Source of the DNA: SAR86 cluster bacterium
Lineage (GTDB): Bacteria > Pseudomonadota > Gammaproteobacteria > Magnimaribacterales > D2472
Length of the DNA stretch: 64,000 nucleotides
Direction of reading: 5' to 3'
NCBI GenBank assembly: GCA_023703615.1
Contig: CP097971.1
Location: 584,315 to 648,314, forward strand
The translations under genes and the position numbers were made by a program. Positions 1 to 9,496 of the stretch are shown piece by piece (within the stretch, counting starts at the first letter, position 1; each line of letters begins with the position of its first letter). Below the pieces are notes generated by a model. It saw only the letters and a program-made list of their open reading frames with translations, was not told the DNA's origin and did no database searches.

Positions 1-224
1 ACTTAAGATTAAATGAACCAAGATATGCGTCATTACCAAACATCATGAAAGCTAAGAAAAAAGAATTAACTATTAAGCCTGTCTCTGAAATGGGAATTGA
101 TGTGTCATCCCGAACTGAACTGATATCAGTTGATCTTCCTCCCGCAAGAGATGCAGGAATAATTGTTGAGTCAGTAGATGAGTTAGTTGATAAATTAAAA
201 AATGAGGCAAAAGTAATTCAATGA
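1..224 (+). CDS. etfB: electron transfer flavoprotein beta subunit (3' end only)
   Basis: Only the last 73 codons are inside the window; the reading frame is open from base 3 to the TGA at 222-224. The stretch [20 protein letters not shown] is the conserved C-terminal block of EtfB, the AMP-binding half of the EtfAB heterodimer. EtfAB passes electrons from acyl-CoA and other flavin dehydrogenases to ETF:quinone oxidoreductase. The stop overlaps the start of the next gene (ATGA), which indicates translational coupling and the usual etfB-etfA order. The family assignment is firm; the start lies outside the window. Confidence 0.93.
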   Translation, partial: LRLNEPRYASLPNIMKAKKKELTIKPVSEMGIDVSSRTELISVDLPPARDAGIIVESVDELVDKLKNEAKVIQ

Positions 225-1150
225 GTATTCTAGTAATAGCAGAACATAACAACAAAGAAATAAAAGGAGCTACTTTAAGCACTATAGCTGCAGCCTCAAA
301 ATTGGGTTCTGATATAGATTTATTGATTGTTGGTGACGATATATCAACTATTATTGAAGAATCAAAAAACATAGATAGTATTAGTAAAATTGTATCTTGT
401 GATGATTCTTTATATGCCCATAACTTAGCAGAAAATCTTTCAAAGTTAGTTTGTACTATTTCATCCGAGTATTCATATATTATGACATCAGCTACTACTT
501 TTGGTAAAAACTTGTTACCAAGAATTTCCGCTAAATTAGATGTTCAACAAATATCAGATATTATTTCTGTAGAATCAGAGGATACATTTAAAAGACCAAT
601 ATATGCTGGTAGCTGTATTGCAACTGTTAGATCTAATGATGATGTGAAAGTTATATCTGTAAGAGCTACCGCATTCGATCCTGTTCAAAAAAATAATTCC
701 AATGTACCAGTCTCAACTATAGACGTAGCTGGTTCAGCTGGAATAAGTGAATTTGTATCAGAAGAATTAGCTAAAAGCGATAGACCTGAACTAACGGCAG
801 CTTCAATTATTATTTCAGGTGGAAGAGGGATGCAATCTGGTGATAATTTTCATTTATTAGATTCAATAGCTGATAAGTTAGGCGCTGCAGTCGGAGCTTC
901 TCGAGCTGCTGTTGATGCTGGATTTGTTCCAAATGATTATCAAGTTGGTCAAACCGGAAAGATTGTTGCACCAGATTTATATATTGCTGTTGGTATTTCT
1001 GGAGCTATTCAACATCTTGCAGGAATGAAAGATTCAAAGGTAATAGTTGCTATAAACAAAGACGAAGATGCACCTATCTTTCAGGTAGCAGACTACGGTC
1101 TTGTCTCAGATTTGTTTACTTCTCTTCCAGAACTTGAAGCTAAACTATAA
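221..1150 (+). CDS. etfA: electron transfer flavoprotein alpha subunit
   Basis: A 309-residue protein of normal EtfA length. The N-terminal half is the ETF alpha/beta domain. The C-terminal FAD-binding domain carries [20 protein letters not shown] (about 199-218), [15 protein letters not shown] and [20 protein letters not shown], followed by GAIQHLAGM, all standard FAD contacts. It forms the soluble cytoplasmic EtfAB dimer with the upstream product and probably serves the fatty-acid and amino-acid dehydrogenases of this organism. The start ATG overlaps the etfB stop by 4 bases. No terminator is visible after the stop, so the following surface genes could be read from the same transcript. Confidence 0.95.
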   Translation: MSILVIAEHNNKEIKGATLSTIAAASKLGSDIDLLIVGDDISTIIEESKNIDSISKIVSCDDSLYAHNLAENLSKLVCTISSEYSYIMTSATTFGKNLLPRISAKLDVQQISDIISVESEDTFKRPIYAGSCIATVRSNDDVKVISVRATAFDPVQKNNSNVPVSTIDVAGSAGISEFVSEELAKSDRPELTAASIIISGGRGMQSGDNFHLLDSIADKLGAAVGASRAAVDAGFVPNDYQVGQTGKIVAPDLYIAVGISGAIQHLAGMKDSKVIVAINKDEDAPIFQVADYGLVSDLFTSLPELEAKL

Positions 1151-1191
1151 AATATTTTGATAACAGTAATTTTTTAGGTAGAATTCATTCT

Positions 1192-2190
1192 ATCAATAAG
1201 ATATATTTTTTATTATTATTCTATTCTTTAAATATCAGTGCTTTAACTGGTTATGTTGAAATAAATTCAAATATTGCAGATAAAGACTGGGATTTTATAC
1301 CTAAACTTACAAACTCTTTTAGTAGCAGTTCTAATTCAAGTGTTAATATTTTTTTAAATAATGATTCGTATGGCGTAAGAATTTCATCTGCTAAATACGA
1401 GTTAGATCTTGAAAGATCTGTTGAACCAAAACTTGTTAATTTAACTGCAAATACCTTTGAGTCAGAATTTTATTATATTCTATCTCATGACACTGCTATC
1501 TCACTTTTATTGTCAACTCAAAAAGCCGACACACAATATTTTGATTGTTATACATTTTCCAGTCTTACAATTGGTTCATGTGCTAATGCCACAATTAACT
1601 TAACTAGCTCAAGAGATAAATATAACAGAATGAATGATTCAATTTTTCTTATTGAAGGAGAAAATTCATCAGTAGGTTTAGCTTTTTATAAAGCACTCGA
1701 TAGTGTATTGATCGACGAGATTAAATTATTTATTAATGTCACTGAGAATGAATTTGATTGGTTATCACCAGTAGAGGACATAAAATCAGGTTTTCTCTAT
1801 AATTTGACTTATCGTGGAGAAAAATTAGGTAATATAATTGAGTCTATTCTAACTAATATGCCTCAAAGAACACCTTGGAATACTTATATATATGGAATAG
1901 ATATAAAAAAAGATTTTATTTTTTATAAAAATCTTATTTTTTTTAATGAATATTCATTTTTAAGTATTGAACAGTCTGATTACGACAAGATTAATAATAT
2001 TCCTAGCTCAAATATGTCCTTAACTTCTGGCTTAAGATTAAAAATAAATGATCTTTCATTAGAGATTTTTGGTAAGGCTTATAAAAATAATTTATACGGA
2101 TTCGAGCATATTTCATTTAATCAAAGATCAGAGCATCATTTTGACCAAAACTTCGCTTCAATAGGTATATCTTTAAAATATAATTTTTAG
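1192..2190 (+). CDS. putative outer-membrane beta-barrel protein with a non-standard start codon
   Basis: The frame is open from 1144 to the TAG ending at 2190 but contains no ATG, GTG or TTG before 1510, where TTG-Ser lies inside conserved-looking sequence. Translation from ATC at 1192 gives a convincing signal peptide (M/I-N-K-I-Y-F-L-L-L-F-Y-S-L-N-I-S-A), about 10 nt after AGGTAG at 1176-1181. The product would have 332 residues. The C terminus, ...GISLKYNF, has the alternating pattern and terminal Phe of a BAM-recognised beta-strand and shares SLKYNF with the TonB receptor at 24338. I recognise no named family. Either ATC (or ATT at 1183) is used as start, or the start codon has been lost by mutation or an assembly error. 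Confidence 0.6.
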   Translation: MNKIYFLLLFYSLNISALTGYVEINSNIADKDWDFIPKLTNSFSSSSNSSVNIFLNNDSYGVRISSAKYELDLERSVEPKLVNLTANTFESEFYYILSHDTAISLLLSTQKADTQYFDCYTFSSLTIGSCANATINLTSSRDKYNRMNDSIFLIEGENSSVGLAFYKALDSVLIDEIKLFINVTENEFDWLSPVEDIKSGFLYNLTYRGEKLGNIIESILTNMPQRTPWNTYIYGIDIKKDFIFYKNLIFFNEYSFLSIEQSDYDKINNIPSSNMSLTSGLRLKINDLSLEIFGKAYKNNLYGFEHISFNQRSEHHFDQNFASIGISLKYNF

Positions 2191-2265
2191 ATAAATACTT
2201 ACTTTTTGTATATAAATTTGATAAGGTTATTGGTACTTTTCTTTTTGTTTTTAGGGAAACATAAC

Positions 2266-4041
2266 ATGAATTCTAATTTAAAATTACTAACTATTCTTAC
2301 TGTAATATTTTTAATATCCTCTTGTGGTGGTGGAGGTGGCGGAGCTGGCCCAGCTGCAATTATTAATTCTTTTACAGTAAATACTAATACAACCCCAATT
2401 TCAACAGAGGTTCAATTATCTTGGACGTCTGAAAATTCAACTGGATGTACTGCATCAGGTGCTTGGTCAGGTGCAAAATCAACTGAAGGCACTGAGTCAG
2501 TAACAGTATCTGTCGTTGGTTCAAACACATATAATCTAACTTGTAGTGGTGGAGGTGGAGACGCATCAAGTTCAGTATCAGTAACTGGTACTACAACTGT
2601 TGCTGGTATAACTGTAGATGGTTACATTTCGGGCGCTAGTATATTTATAGATACTAACGATAATTTTTCTTATGATTCTAGTGAGCAATCGACTACATCT
2701 GGTAATAATGGTGTTTTTGAAGTTCAATTTACTAATGGAAGTTTAATTAGTCTTGGTGGTATGGATCAAGATACTCAAACACAATTAAATAACTTTCTTC
2801 TTGTTCATGAATTATCTGGATATGAGGGTACAAAAGCAATAACACCTGTAACATCAGTCGCTGCATTTATTTCTGCTGATACAGATATAAATACGCTCTT
2901 AGGTATTGATTCATCTATAGATATTTCGTCTTTTGATCCTGTTGCAAATAAAGGTGATAATGGAATTAATGATTATTTATATGAGAAGGGAAACCAATTA
3001 ACAGTCCTAGCTTATTCCTTACAGAATTTAACCAATAATCTCAAGACTACTACTGATTCAACTCAGGATTATTTTAAAGCAATTGCTGAGGAATTGAATG
3101 CTGAATACGCCTCTACTTCATCACGAGTCAATATAGAAGGATCAGCCTTCATTGAAAAAGTATTGGATAATCTAATAAGTGTGAAGACAATTGAGTTATC
3201 TGCAGACAATAAATCAAATGTAATTTCAGCACTTTCATCTTTACTTCCTGTTGTTGAAGTAAAATCTACAGATGATCTCACTACTTCAGTAATTCGTTTC
3301 GCAACAAATAAATTTCAAACAGATATATTATCTATTAGTTCTGGTACTGCAGATGCTACTTTAATAAATAATTATAAAACAGGCGTTCTGGCATACATTG
3401 CTGACAATCAGTCCATAAATTCTGCTGATATTGAACCTGGTATAATATCTTTTGATGATAATGTTCAAACCAATGAAGATACATCTATACAAATAAATGT
3501 TCTTGCTAATGATTCATTTACACCATCATCAAGCTTTACATTAACAGCGACTTCACCATCTAATGGTTCGATATCTATAAATGGATCTTCAATCTCCTAT
3601 GTGCCGAGCTCAAATTACTTTGGAACAGATACTTTTACTTACACAGTAACTCAAGGTACTAAGTCTGCATCTGCTCCAGTTAATATAACTGTGCTACCTA
3701 TAAACGATGCACCAGTAATTAATATAGCTTCAACATTTAATTATTTAGAAAATTCAACAGATCCAGTGGCTACAGTTAGTGCTACGGATGTTGACACAAC
3801 AGATACGGTTGTACTTTCACTTGAAGGAACAGATAAAGATTTAATGCTTTTAGATGGAAATATTCTTTATTTTGTAAATGCACCTGTAAAAGCAACAAAA
3901 GATACATATTCAATTACTTTACAAGCTACCGATAGCGTTGAAACAGTAAGTAAAGATGTAACAATCATTATTCAAGGATTGTCAGATCTTTCTGGCTATG
4001 AAGTTCCATCTTCAATCGACGTTATAGAAACAAAGGACTAA
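2266..4041 (+). CDS. surface lipoprotein with Ig-like and cadherin-like repeats
   Basis: The start chosen is ATG 2266, preceded by AGGGA; an in-frame ATG at 2206 would place 20 extra residues before a perfect lipoprotein signal. Residues 1-20 form a hydrophobic signal ending ISSC, followed by a Gly-rich linker. Next come an Ig-like segment (about 25-110), a VDGYISGASIFIDTNDN segment (about 125-145) typical of carboxypeptidase-regulatory/modification-like folds, an alpha-rich middle, a Big_9/cadherin-tandem domain with NDAPVI (about 400-485) and a last cadherin-like domain with DVDTTDTV. Such proteins are acylated at Cys and usually act as adhesins or surface scaffolds. The next gene starts 5 nt later, so the two products probably work together. 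The substrate is unknown. Confidence 0.85.
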   Translation: MNSNLKLLTILTVIFLISSCGGGGGGAGPAAIINSFTVNTNTTPISTEVQLSWTSENSTGCTASGAWSGAKSTEGTESVTVSVVGSNTYNLTCSGGGGDASSSVSVTGTTTVAGITVDGYISGASIFIDTNDNFSYDSSEQSTTSGNNGVFEVQFTNGSLISLGGMDQDTQTQLNNFLLVHELSGYEGTKAITPVTSVAAFISADTDINTLLGIDSSIDISSFDPVANKGDNGINDYLYEKGNQLTVLAYSLQNLTNNLKTTTDSTQDYFKAIAEELNAEYASTSSRVNIEGSAFIEKVLDNLISVKTIELSADNKSNVISALSSLLPVVEVKSTDDLTTSVIRFATNKFQTDILSISSGTADATLINNYKTGVLAYIADNQSINSADIEPGIISFDDNVQTNEDTSIQINVLANDSFTPSSSFTLTATSPSNGSISINGSSISYVPSSNYFGTDTFTYTVTQGTKSASAPVNITVLPINDAPVINIASTFNYLENSTDPVATVSATDVDTTDTVVLSLEGTDKDLMLLDGNILYFVNAPVKATKDTYSITLQATDSVETVSKDVTIIIQGLSDLSGYEVPSSIDVIETKD

Positions 4042-4046
4042 AAAAT

Positions 4047-7000
4047 ATGAAAAATATAAAAATCACTAAATTTTTAATAATATCAATACTTTCTGTATCA
4101 ATACATGCTACCGATTATGACAATGCAAAATTTGATAATTTTGTAAGTGGCCAAGGAGTGAATGAAGTATTGGCTGAAGCACAATTTATTATATGCTCAA
4201 TGGCTAAGATGGGTACAAAAGAGCTCTCAGGTGATGGAACCTATAAAGCCACTTTATATTCAGATGAATGTGAACAGGCTGGAGCAGCCTCTACTGATTC
4301 ATCTCAAGGCACAACAGCACCATCAAGCGCATCGAGTTCATCTTCTTCATCTACAGCTGCAACTGCTGGTTCTGATAATACTGCAAGAGAAATCGATACT
4401 GTAATTGTTAATACTGGATTTACAACTCCTACAATGCAGACAACTAAAGCCTGGTTGTTGAATGATAAACCTTATGATGAAAGATCGAATCCAGAACCAA
4501 AAAATATTACTTATCTTTTAGGTGAACAAACAGCACCAGCAAGCGATACAAATAAATATGGTGACTTTACTCTTAGATATCAACGAGCAACAGCTTTTGG
4601 TAATACAAATGAAGAATTACCAGAATGGTATTCATGTCCTGACCCAACTTCAAATGATTATCAATATTCATGGTGCTCAGATGGTGCGCCACTTGGTCAA
4701 GGCATTCTTATAGCTCAAGGTGGAAGTATCAAGTTTAAAAGTGATATACATAATTCACCACAGCAAAATGTAGTAGCTGACTATCTTTCTAATGGAGATA
4801 TTGCTGGAATATATTCTAGATCTGCAGGTTTTAGAGATGAGTCTCTTTATGATCCAACATGTGATGAACAAGCTTATGATTCTAATGGTAATTGGGATGG
4901 AGATGCATTTTGGAATTGTCAACCACAAGCTTATAGAGATTCTGAGGTACAAATCTTAGGTATTTTTGCCTTTGGTATCTCAGATACATCAAAATCATAT
5001 TGCACCAAAATGTCAGAACTTTATAGTGTTGATTGGACGCAATATGATGAAACAATTGGCGGACCTCCACTAACTCCTTATACGCTGTCAGAAACAGGAA
5101 AAAGATATCTTGGTGAAAGTAATTCTTGGGATACTGAAGAAAAATGTTTTTCTATAGATAGAGCTGATGCAATTCAGAATATCTGGGATTATGGTGTTTA
5201 TAACTCAGATGGCTCTAGTTATGCCACAACAAATCAATCATTTCCTATTAGATCTACTGTTACAGTAGGTGATTCTTCAAGACGAGTTCATGGATATGCA
5301 AGTTATTGGGGTGTTTGGGTTGATGATGAATATCAGCAATATATTACTGATGCAACAGAATGGGTTAGAGACGATGATACTGCTGAAAGTGAAAATCAAG
5401 CAAAATTTAAATTAAAAGTAAAAACCATAGAAATAGATAAAAGAGAAAAATCTTTTATGGCATTAAATGATTTAGACAGTACTTCATTTAGATTTTGGGT
5501 AAACGATTCATACTGGTCTGATGAATATCAAAAACTAGGATTTCCTAAAGTTGAGCCCTATGAAGGTAAAATTCAATTTAAATCAAGTAAAGCTACTTTT
5601 ACTGATTACAACAATGGATCAGCTTCAGAGCCTTTGACATATGGTTTATATGGATATCACGATGGAGCAAATACTTTTATAGCTGATTTAACTGGTGCAA
5701 AAATTGATAAAGATAATCTTAGAAAAATGATCAAAAATGATGCAAGTGATCCTGGTAAGCCCATGAATTTAACAATGGAGTTTAATGAATTTCCAACATA
5801 TGAAAATCAAGCTTATGAATTTGACGACTGGGTTAGAATTTATTTATGTAATTCACATTTTGAACCTCCAACAGCAGCTGATGTTTATGATTTCTCAAAA
5901 TTAGGCATATCTACTGGACTCTGTTTAAGTGTTGAAGGTAGAGTAAAAGCATCATCTGCATCTAACGGAAATGAATTAACATTATCAAGTGATCCTAATG
6001 AACAATACTACTTTGCAAGATTTAAAGACTTTGAATCTAACTTAGAATTAATGTTACCAGACAATCTTCTTAACCAAGGTGGTAATACATATGATTTTAA
6101 AATTTCATTAAATGGCATAGAGAGACCAGCAGGTATGGAGTTAAAATTACAAAATTTATTCACGCGTTTCGGAAGTTTAGCTCAGGGTGATAACGATGGT
6201 GGAGATATTCAAAGAGGTTTAGAGTCATTCCTGGATAGCTCAGATAGTTTTACTTTTTTAATATCAGGTAGTACTAACTTGTACGACCATGAGGGTAATA
6301 GATTTAGAAAAGTTATGGGAAGATTTAAAGTATCAGATACACCTCCTGCTACTGTTTTTGTTGATGATGTTAAAGTTAATGAGCCTTTGGGCACTGGATC
6401 AACTCCGATTACTCATTCTATAACTTTATCAAGTGCTCAATCATCTGCGGTAAGTTTCGATTATGCTATTTCAGCAGCAAGCACAGCTGATGCAAATGAT
6501 TATTCGTCTTTAACTGCAGGAACTGTAACAATAGCAGCAGGTGATACAACTGCATCTATCTCATATAACGTTCTTGCCGATGGTATAGCAGAGGGTCAAA
6601 CCGATGAAAAGATAATACTTTCATTATCTAATCCTACCAATGCTGTTTTAGGAAGAAGTACAGCAACAACATATATCTATGATCAAGATACAAATAGAGT
6701 TGTTTATGAAGATTATTATGGATCTTACGATGCAGCCTCTAACACTTTTTCTATAACAGAAGGTCTTAAATATAATCCTGATTATGTAAGAGAAGATCTT
6801 CCTGCGCCAATAACTTTTACAACAACAGAATGGATTACCCATATGAAGAAAATTTGGGGTGAAGGTGAAGATTGGGAGTTTACTGATTACCGTGAATTAA
6901 ATGTCTACTCAGACGATACTCATCAAGATTACACAATAACCAAAGAAGCAATGAGTGATCCCACTTCAGCAACACAAACAGCTGGTGTCTCAACAACTAA

Positions 7001-8525
7001 ATGGACTAGAGTAGATCCTTCTGAATTACCAGATACTTTGTATTGTATCCGTGAATGTTTGACAGCATCTAACTTAAACGCTCATTATGCTGATGTAAAA
7101 ACTCAAGCTGATCCTTTAGGTGATGCGTCTTATACCGCATCAGTTGTTAATCCATCACCAACCCCATATGCAGATGTTGGGCCATATATTAAATCAACTC
7201 AAACTGTTACAAGAACATACGATGCCGGTACTGAATATGAGTGGTCAGAATCAGTAACTTATACTCGTGGTGATTGGCAAGATGGAATTGTTGCTAGCGA
7301 CGTTTATACATATACGTCACCCAGCGATATATTTACCGATAAAGCTGGATCTGCATTAACTGTGGGTGTTGATTGGGGTGTTTCACGTCCTGGCGATTTA
7401 ATAAGAGGTGCCAGATTTGCAAATCCAGATGGTTGGACTAGAGAAACAGAGTGGGGTATTAATACAGGTATGTTAATCACTCAAGATAATCTTCAATATA
7501 TTGAGTGTGATTACACATTAGATTCAAGTAACAATAAGGTCTACACGGATTATCATCCAGAATATACATCTGCAAACGGTAAATTAACTGAAACCAGATA
7601 TTGTGTTAATAAATTGTGGGGCAATGATAATATCTTAACTTCCTACAATGTAAATGTAAGATTAGAAAAACAATATGATATTTATAACAGTGATGGCACA
7701 AAGGTTGCTCTTGATCCTCCAAAAACACTTTACTATAGAGTGCCAAATGACGCAGCTAAGTATGGTAAAGACGCAGACAAAAAATTTAGATTGGACTACC
7801 ATGGTGATCATTTAGGTGGTATCCCTGGAAGTGTTATAGATATTAATACTGGTCAAGATCTTGGTGAATATGTAACTGAATGGAAAGATGGCTATAGATG
7901 GGTCCAAAGATGGGTAATTCCTGATGGCTCAATTTTAACTGACGGCAATAACACAGAGTATCTTGTAAAAGCCTTGGCTGGTGAAGAATGGCTTGGTAAA
8001 AAAGATAGCGCCATTGGAACACTTAGCAGCCTACTGACTACCAAAACAGCCTCAGATTTACTTACTAATTTAGATGTTGATTTTGAAATTAGTCAAAGAG
8101 TTGATAATTGGTATGATTGTAATCTTACATACGAGCGAACTGAAACATATACGGATAGTGATGGTAATACTCAAACCGAAACATTTACTGAAACTGATTG
8201 GGATGCTTGCCACGCACTGGAACCAGATACTGATGAATACAATGCTGCCTGGACATTAACAAATACTTTTGCAAATTGTAACGAAAAACTTCAATATTGG
8301 ATTGATGAAAGAAATGCTCAAATTGCTCAAGATAAAGCAAATCAAGAAGCAAATGGTGGAACATATGATGGGCCTGCAAATTATACTGAAGATGAGAATT
8401 TCATGTCTTGGTTCAGTCGAGAACAGGATAGATGTAAAGCAATTGGTCCATTGCCGACAGAAATAATCAATGGTGGTAATGCTTCTGTTGTAAATGGAAC
8501 AATAGTTTATGATCCTACTCCATAG
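4047..8525 (+). CDS. giant exported protein with a Calx-beta domain, function unknown
   Basis: A 1492-residue protein with a cleavable signal peptide (MKNIKITKFLIISILSVSIHA) and therefore exported. A low-complexity Ser/Thr/Ala linker spans about residues 87-112. A large acidic region rich in Tyr, Trp and Asp, with scattered Cys, follows. Residues about 770-880 look like a Calx-beta domain: VFVDDVKVNEPLGTGS, then a DYAISAASTADANDYS-like strand pattern, and LSLSNPTNAVLG. The remaining about 600 residues match no family I know; Cys-containing segments near residues 1000 and 1390 may form disulfides. It is translated 5 nt after the lipoprotein gene, which suggests a surface complex with it and the upstream barrel protein. 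Its stop overlaps the next gene's GTG. Confidence 0.75.
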   Translation: MKNIKITKFLIISILSVSIHATDYDNAKFDNFVSGQGVNEVLAEAQFIICSMAKMGTKELSGDGTYKATLYSDECEQAGAASTDSSQGTTAPSSASSSSSSSTAATAGSDNTAREIDTVIVNTGFTTPTMQTTKAWLLNDKPYDERSNPEPKNITYLLGEQTAPASDTNKYGDFTLRYQRATAFGNTNEELPEWYSCPDPTSNDYQYSWCSDGAPLGQGILIAQGGSIKFKSDIHNSPQQNVVADYLSNGDIAGIYSRSAGFRDESLYDPTCDEQAYDSNGNWDGDAFWNCQPQAYRDSEVQILGIFAFGISDTSKSYCTKMSELYSVDWTQYDETIGGPPLTPYTLSETGKRYLGESNSWDTEEKCFSIDRADAIQNIWDYGVYNSDGSSYATTNQSFPIRSTVTVGDSSRRVHGYASYWGVWVDDEYQQYITDATEWVRDDDTAESENQAKFKLKVKTIEIDKREKSFMALNDLDSTSFRFWVNDSYWSDEYQKLGFPKVEPYEGKIQFKSSKATFTDYNNGSASEPLTYGLYGYHDGANTFIADLTGAKIDKDNLRKMIKNDASDPGKPMNLTMEFNEFPTYENQAYEFDDWVRIYLCNSHFEPPTAADVYDFSKLGISTGLCLSVEGRVKASSASNGNELTLSSDPNEQYYFARFKDFESNLELMLPDNLLNQGGNTYDFKISLNGIERPAGMELKLQNLFTRFGSLAQGDNDGGDIQRGLESFLDSSDSFTFLISGSTNLYDHEGNRFRKVMGRFKVSDTPPATVFVDDVKVNEPLGTGSTPITHSITLSSAQSSAVSFDYAISAASTADANDYSSLTAGTVTIAAGDTTASISYNVLADGIAEGQTDEKIILSLSNPTNAVLGRSTATTYIYDQDTNRVVYEDYYGSYDAASNTFSITEGLKYNPDYVREDLPAPITFTTTEWITHMKKIWGEGEDWEFTDYRELNVYSDDTHQDYTITKEAMSDPTSATQTAGVSTTKWTRVDPSELPDTLYCIRECLTASNLNAHYADVKTQADPLGDASYTASVVNPSPTPYADVGPYIKSTQTVTRTYDAGTEYEWSESVTYTRGDWQDGIVASDVYTYTSPSDIFTDKAGSALTVGVDWGVSRPGDLIRGARFANPDGWTRETEWGINTGMLITQDNLQYIECDYTLDSSNNKVYTDYHPEYTSANGKLTETRYCVNKLWGNDNILTSYNVNVRLEKQYDIYNSDGTKVALDPPKTLYYRVPNDAAKYGKDADKKFRLDYHGDHLGGIPGSVIDINTGQDLGEYVTEWKDGYRWVQRWVIPDGSILTDGNNTEYLVKALAGEEWLGKKDSAIGTLSSLLTTKTASDLLTNLDVDFEISQRVDNWYDCNLTYERTETYTDSDGNTQTETFTETDWDACHALEPDTDEYNAAWTLTNTFANCNEKLQYWIDERNAQIAQDKANQEANGGTYDGPANYTEDENFMSWFSREQDRCKAIGPLPTEIINGGNASVVNGTIVYDPTP

Positions 8526-9496
8526 TGAAAAATACTCATAAAAATAGGGCGCCAAAGCCCTATTTTTTTTATATTTGTTTTGCTATATCAATTATTTTTG
8601 TTTTATTTTTCTATTTACTTAGTTTTTTTAATTTAATTCAAGATCAGCAATCTATTAATTTAATCGGAACGGCATCAAGGTGGTGTGAACGAATATCTGA
8701 TAATGTTTTTCGTGAACCAATCAATACAATAAGTAATATCGGTTTTATGGCTATTGGTCTTTATTTAGCATATGTAATCTCAAATGATAAACATAAAAAT
8801 AATATAAATCATTTTACTGGGATCAATTCAATATCAATCATTTATGTAATCGCTGTAATTTTTTTAGGTCCTGGTGCTATGTTAATGCATGGTACAAACA
8901 CTGAATGGGGAAATTGGGTAGATAATTTGAGCATGATTATGTTCATAGTAATTCCTTGGCTGTATAACATTTTATTGATGAGAAAAAAATCCATTAATAA
9001 CTTTTTACACACATATATTATATTGATTTTTTTGTATGGATTATTTCGAGGTTTATATGGTTGGGAGTTAGGGATAAATTTAAATGTTTTTGGTGTTTCA
9101 ATTGGTCTTTGGATAATTTCAGAGTTTTTATATCATTTTTGGTCACCGTTAATGAGAATTGCATCAGGTTTTATTGGGTTCTTTGTAATGATGATTTTTG
9201 GCATGAATTTAACAGACATATTTAATAACTTTTCAGAATACTGGTGGATATTATTATTTTGGTTACCAGGCCTTTTAGCAAATACGAAGCCATTTACCAA
9301 GAGATCTATTAAGTGGTTCATTTTTGGTTCAATAGCCTATTATTTCGCATTTAGTGTATGGCTTACAGGAGTACCAGATCATCCATCTTGTAATCCTGAT
9401 TCATTAATACAGGCACATGGTCTATGGCATTTGTTGTCTGCTATAGCATGTCTATTTTTCTTTTATCATTACCGATCACAAACTTTAATTAAATAA
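8525..9496 (+). CDS. ceramidase-family (CREST superfamily) membrane protein
   Basis: A 323-residue polytopic protein with about seven hydrophobic segments. The signature of alkaline ceramidase-like hydrolases is present: WCE (53-55), a following E/N-rich EPINTISNIGF (64-74), MLMHGT near 118 and a C-terminal HGLWHLLSA (HxxxH). Family members are metal-dependent amide hydrolases acting on ceramides or related lipids in membranes; the substrate here is unknown. The only plausible start is GTG 8525, overlapping the previous stop by one base (TAGTG). A strong terminator lies in the first 15 codons, so expression would need read-through or a weaker internal start. The 3' end overlaps the convergent gene by 12 bases. 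Confidence 0.75.
   Translation: MKNTHKNRAPKPYFFYICFAISIIFVLFFYLLSFFNLIQDQQSINLIGTASRWCERISDNVFREPINTISNIGFMAIGLYLAYVISNDKHKNNINHFTGINSISIIYVIAVIFLGPGAMLMHGTNTEWGNWVDNLSMIMFIVIPWLYNILLMRKKSINNFLHTYIILIFLYGLFRGLYGWELGINLNVFGVSIGLWIISEFLYHFWSPLMRIASGFIGFFVMMIFGMNLTDIFNNFSEYWWILLFWLPGLLANTKPFTKRSIKWFIFGSIAYYFAFSVWLTGVPDHPSCNPDSLIQAHGLWHLLSAIACLFFFYHYRSQTLIK
8541..8570 (+). terminator. rho-independent terminator ending the surface operon
   Basis: A 10-bp perfect stem, AAAATAGGGC / GCCCTATTTT (8541-8550 and 8557-8566), with a 6-nt loop (GCCAAA) is followed by a further T-run to 8570. It begins 15 nt after the stop of the 1492-aa gene. It lies inside codons 6-15 of the downstream frame that starts with GTG at 8525. 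Confidence 0.85.

Noticed and set aside
73-372. Minus-strand frame over etfB/etfA
   Set aside because: Antisense to two well-conserved genes; Leu/His-rich nonsense composition.
1510-2190. Barrel gene starting at TTG 1510
   Set aside because: It would cut off the signal peptide and about 106 residues that continue in frame without stops back to 1144.
2206-2265. Upstream ATG of the lipoprotein gene
   Set aside because: It would put 20 residues before a complete lipoprotein signal; ATG 2266 has AGGGA at proper distance.
4162-4404. Small frames inside the 1492-aa gene (also 4522-4713, 8074-8466)
   Set aside because: They overlap a long gene with signal peptide and domain structure, have biased composition and no ribosome-binding site.
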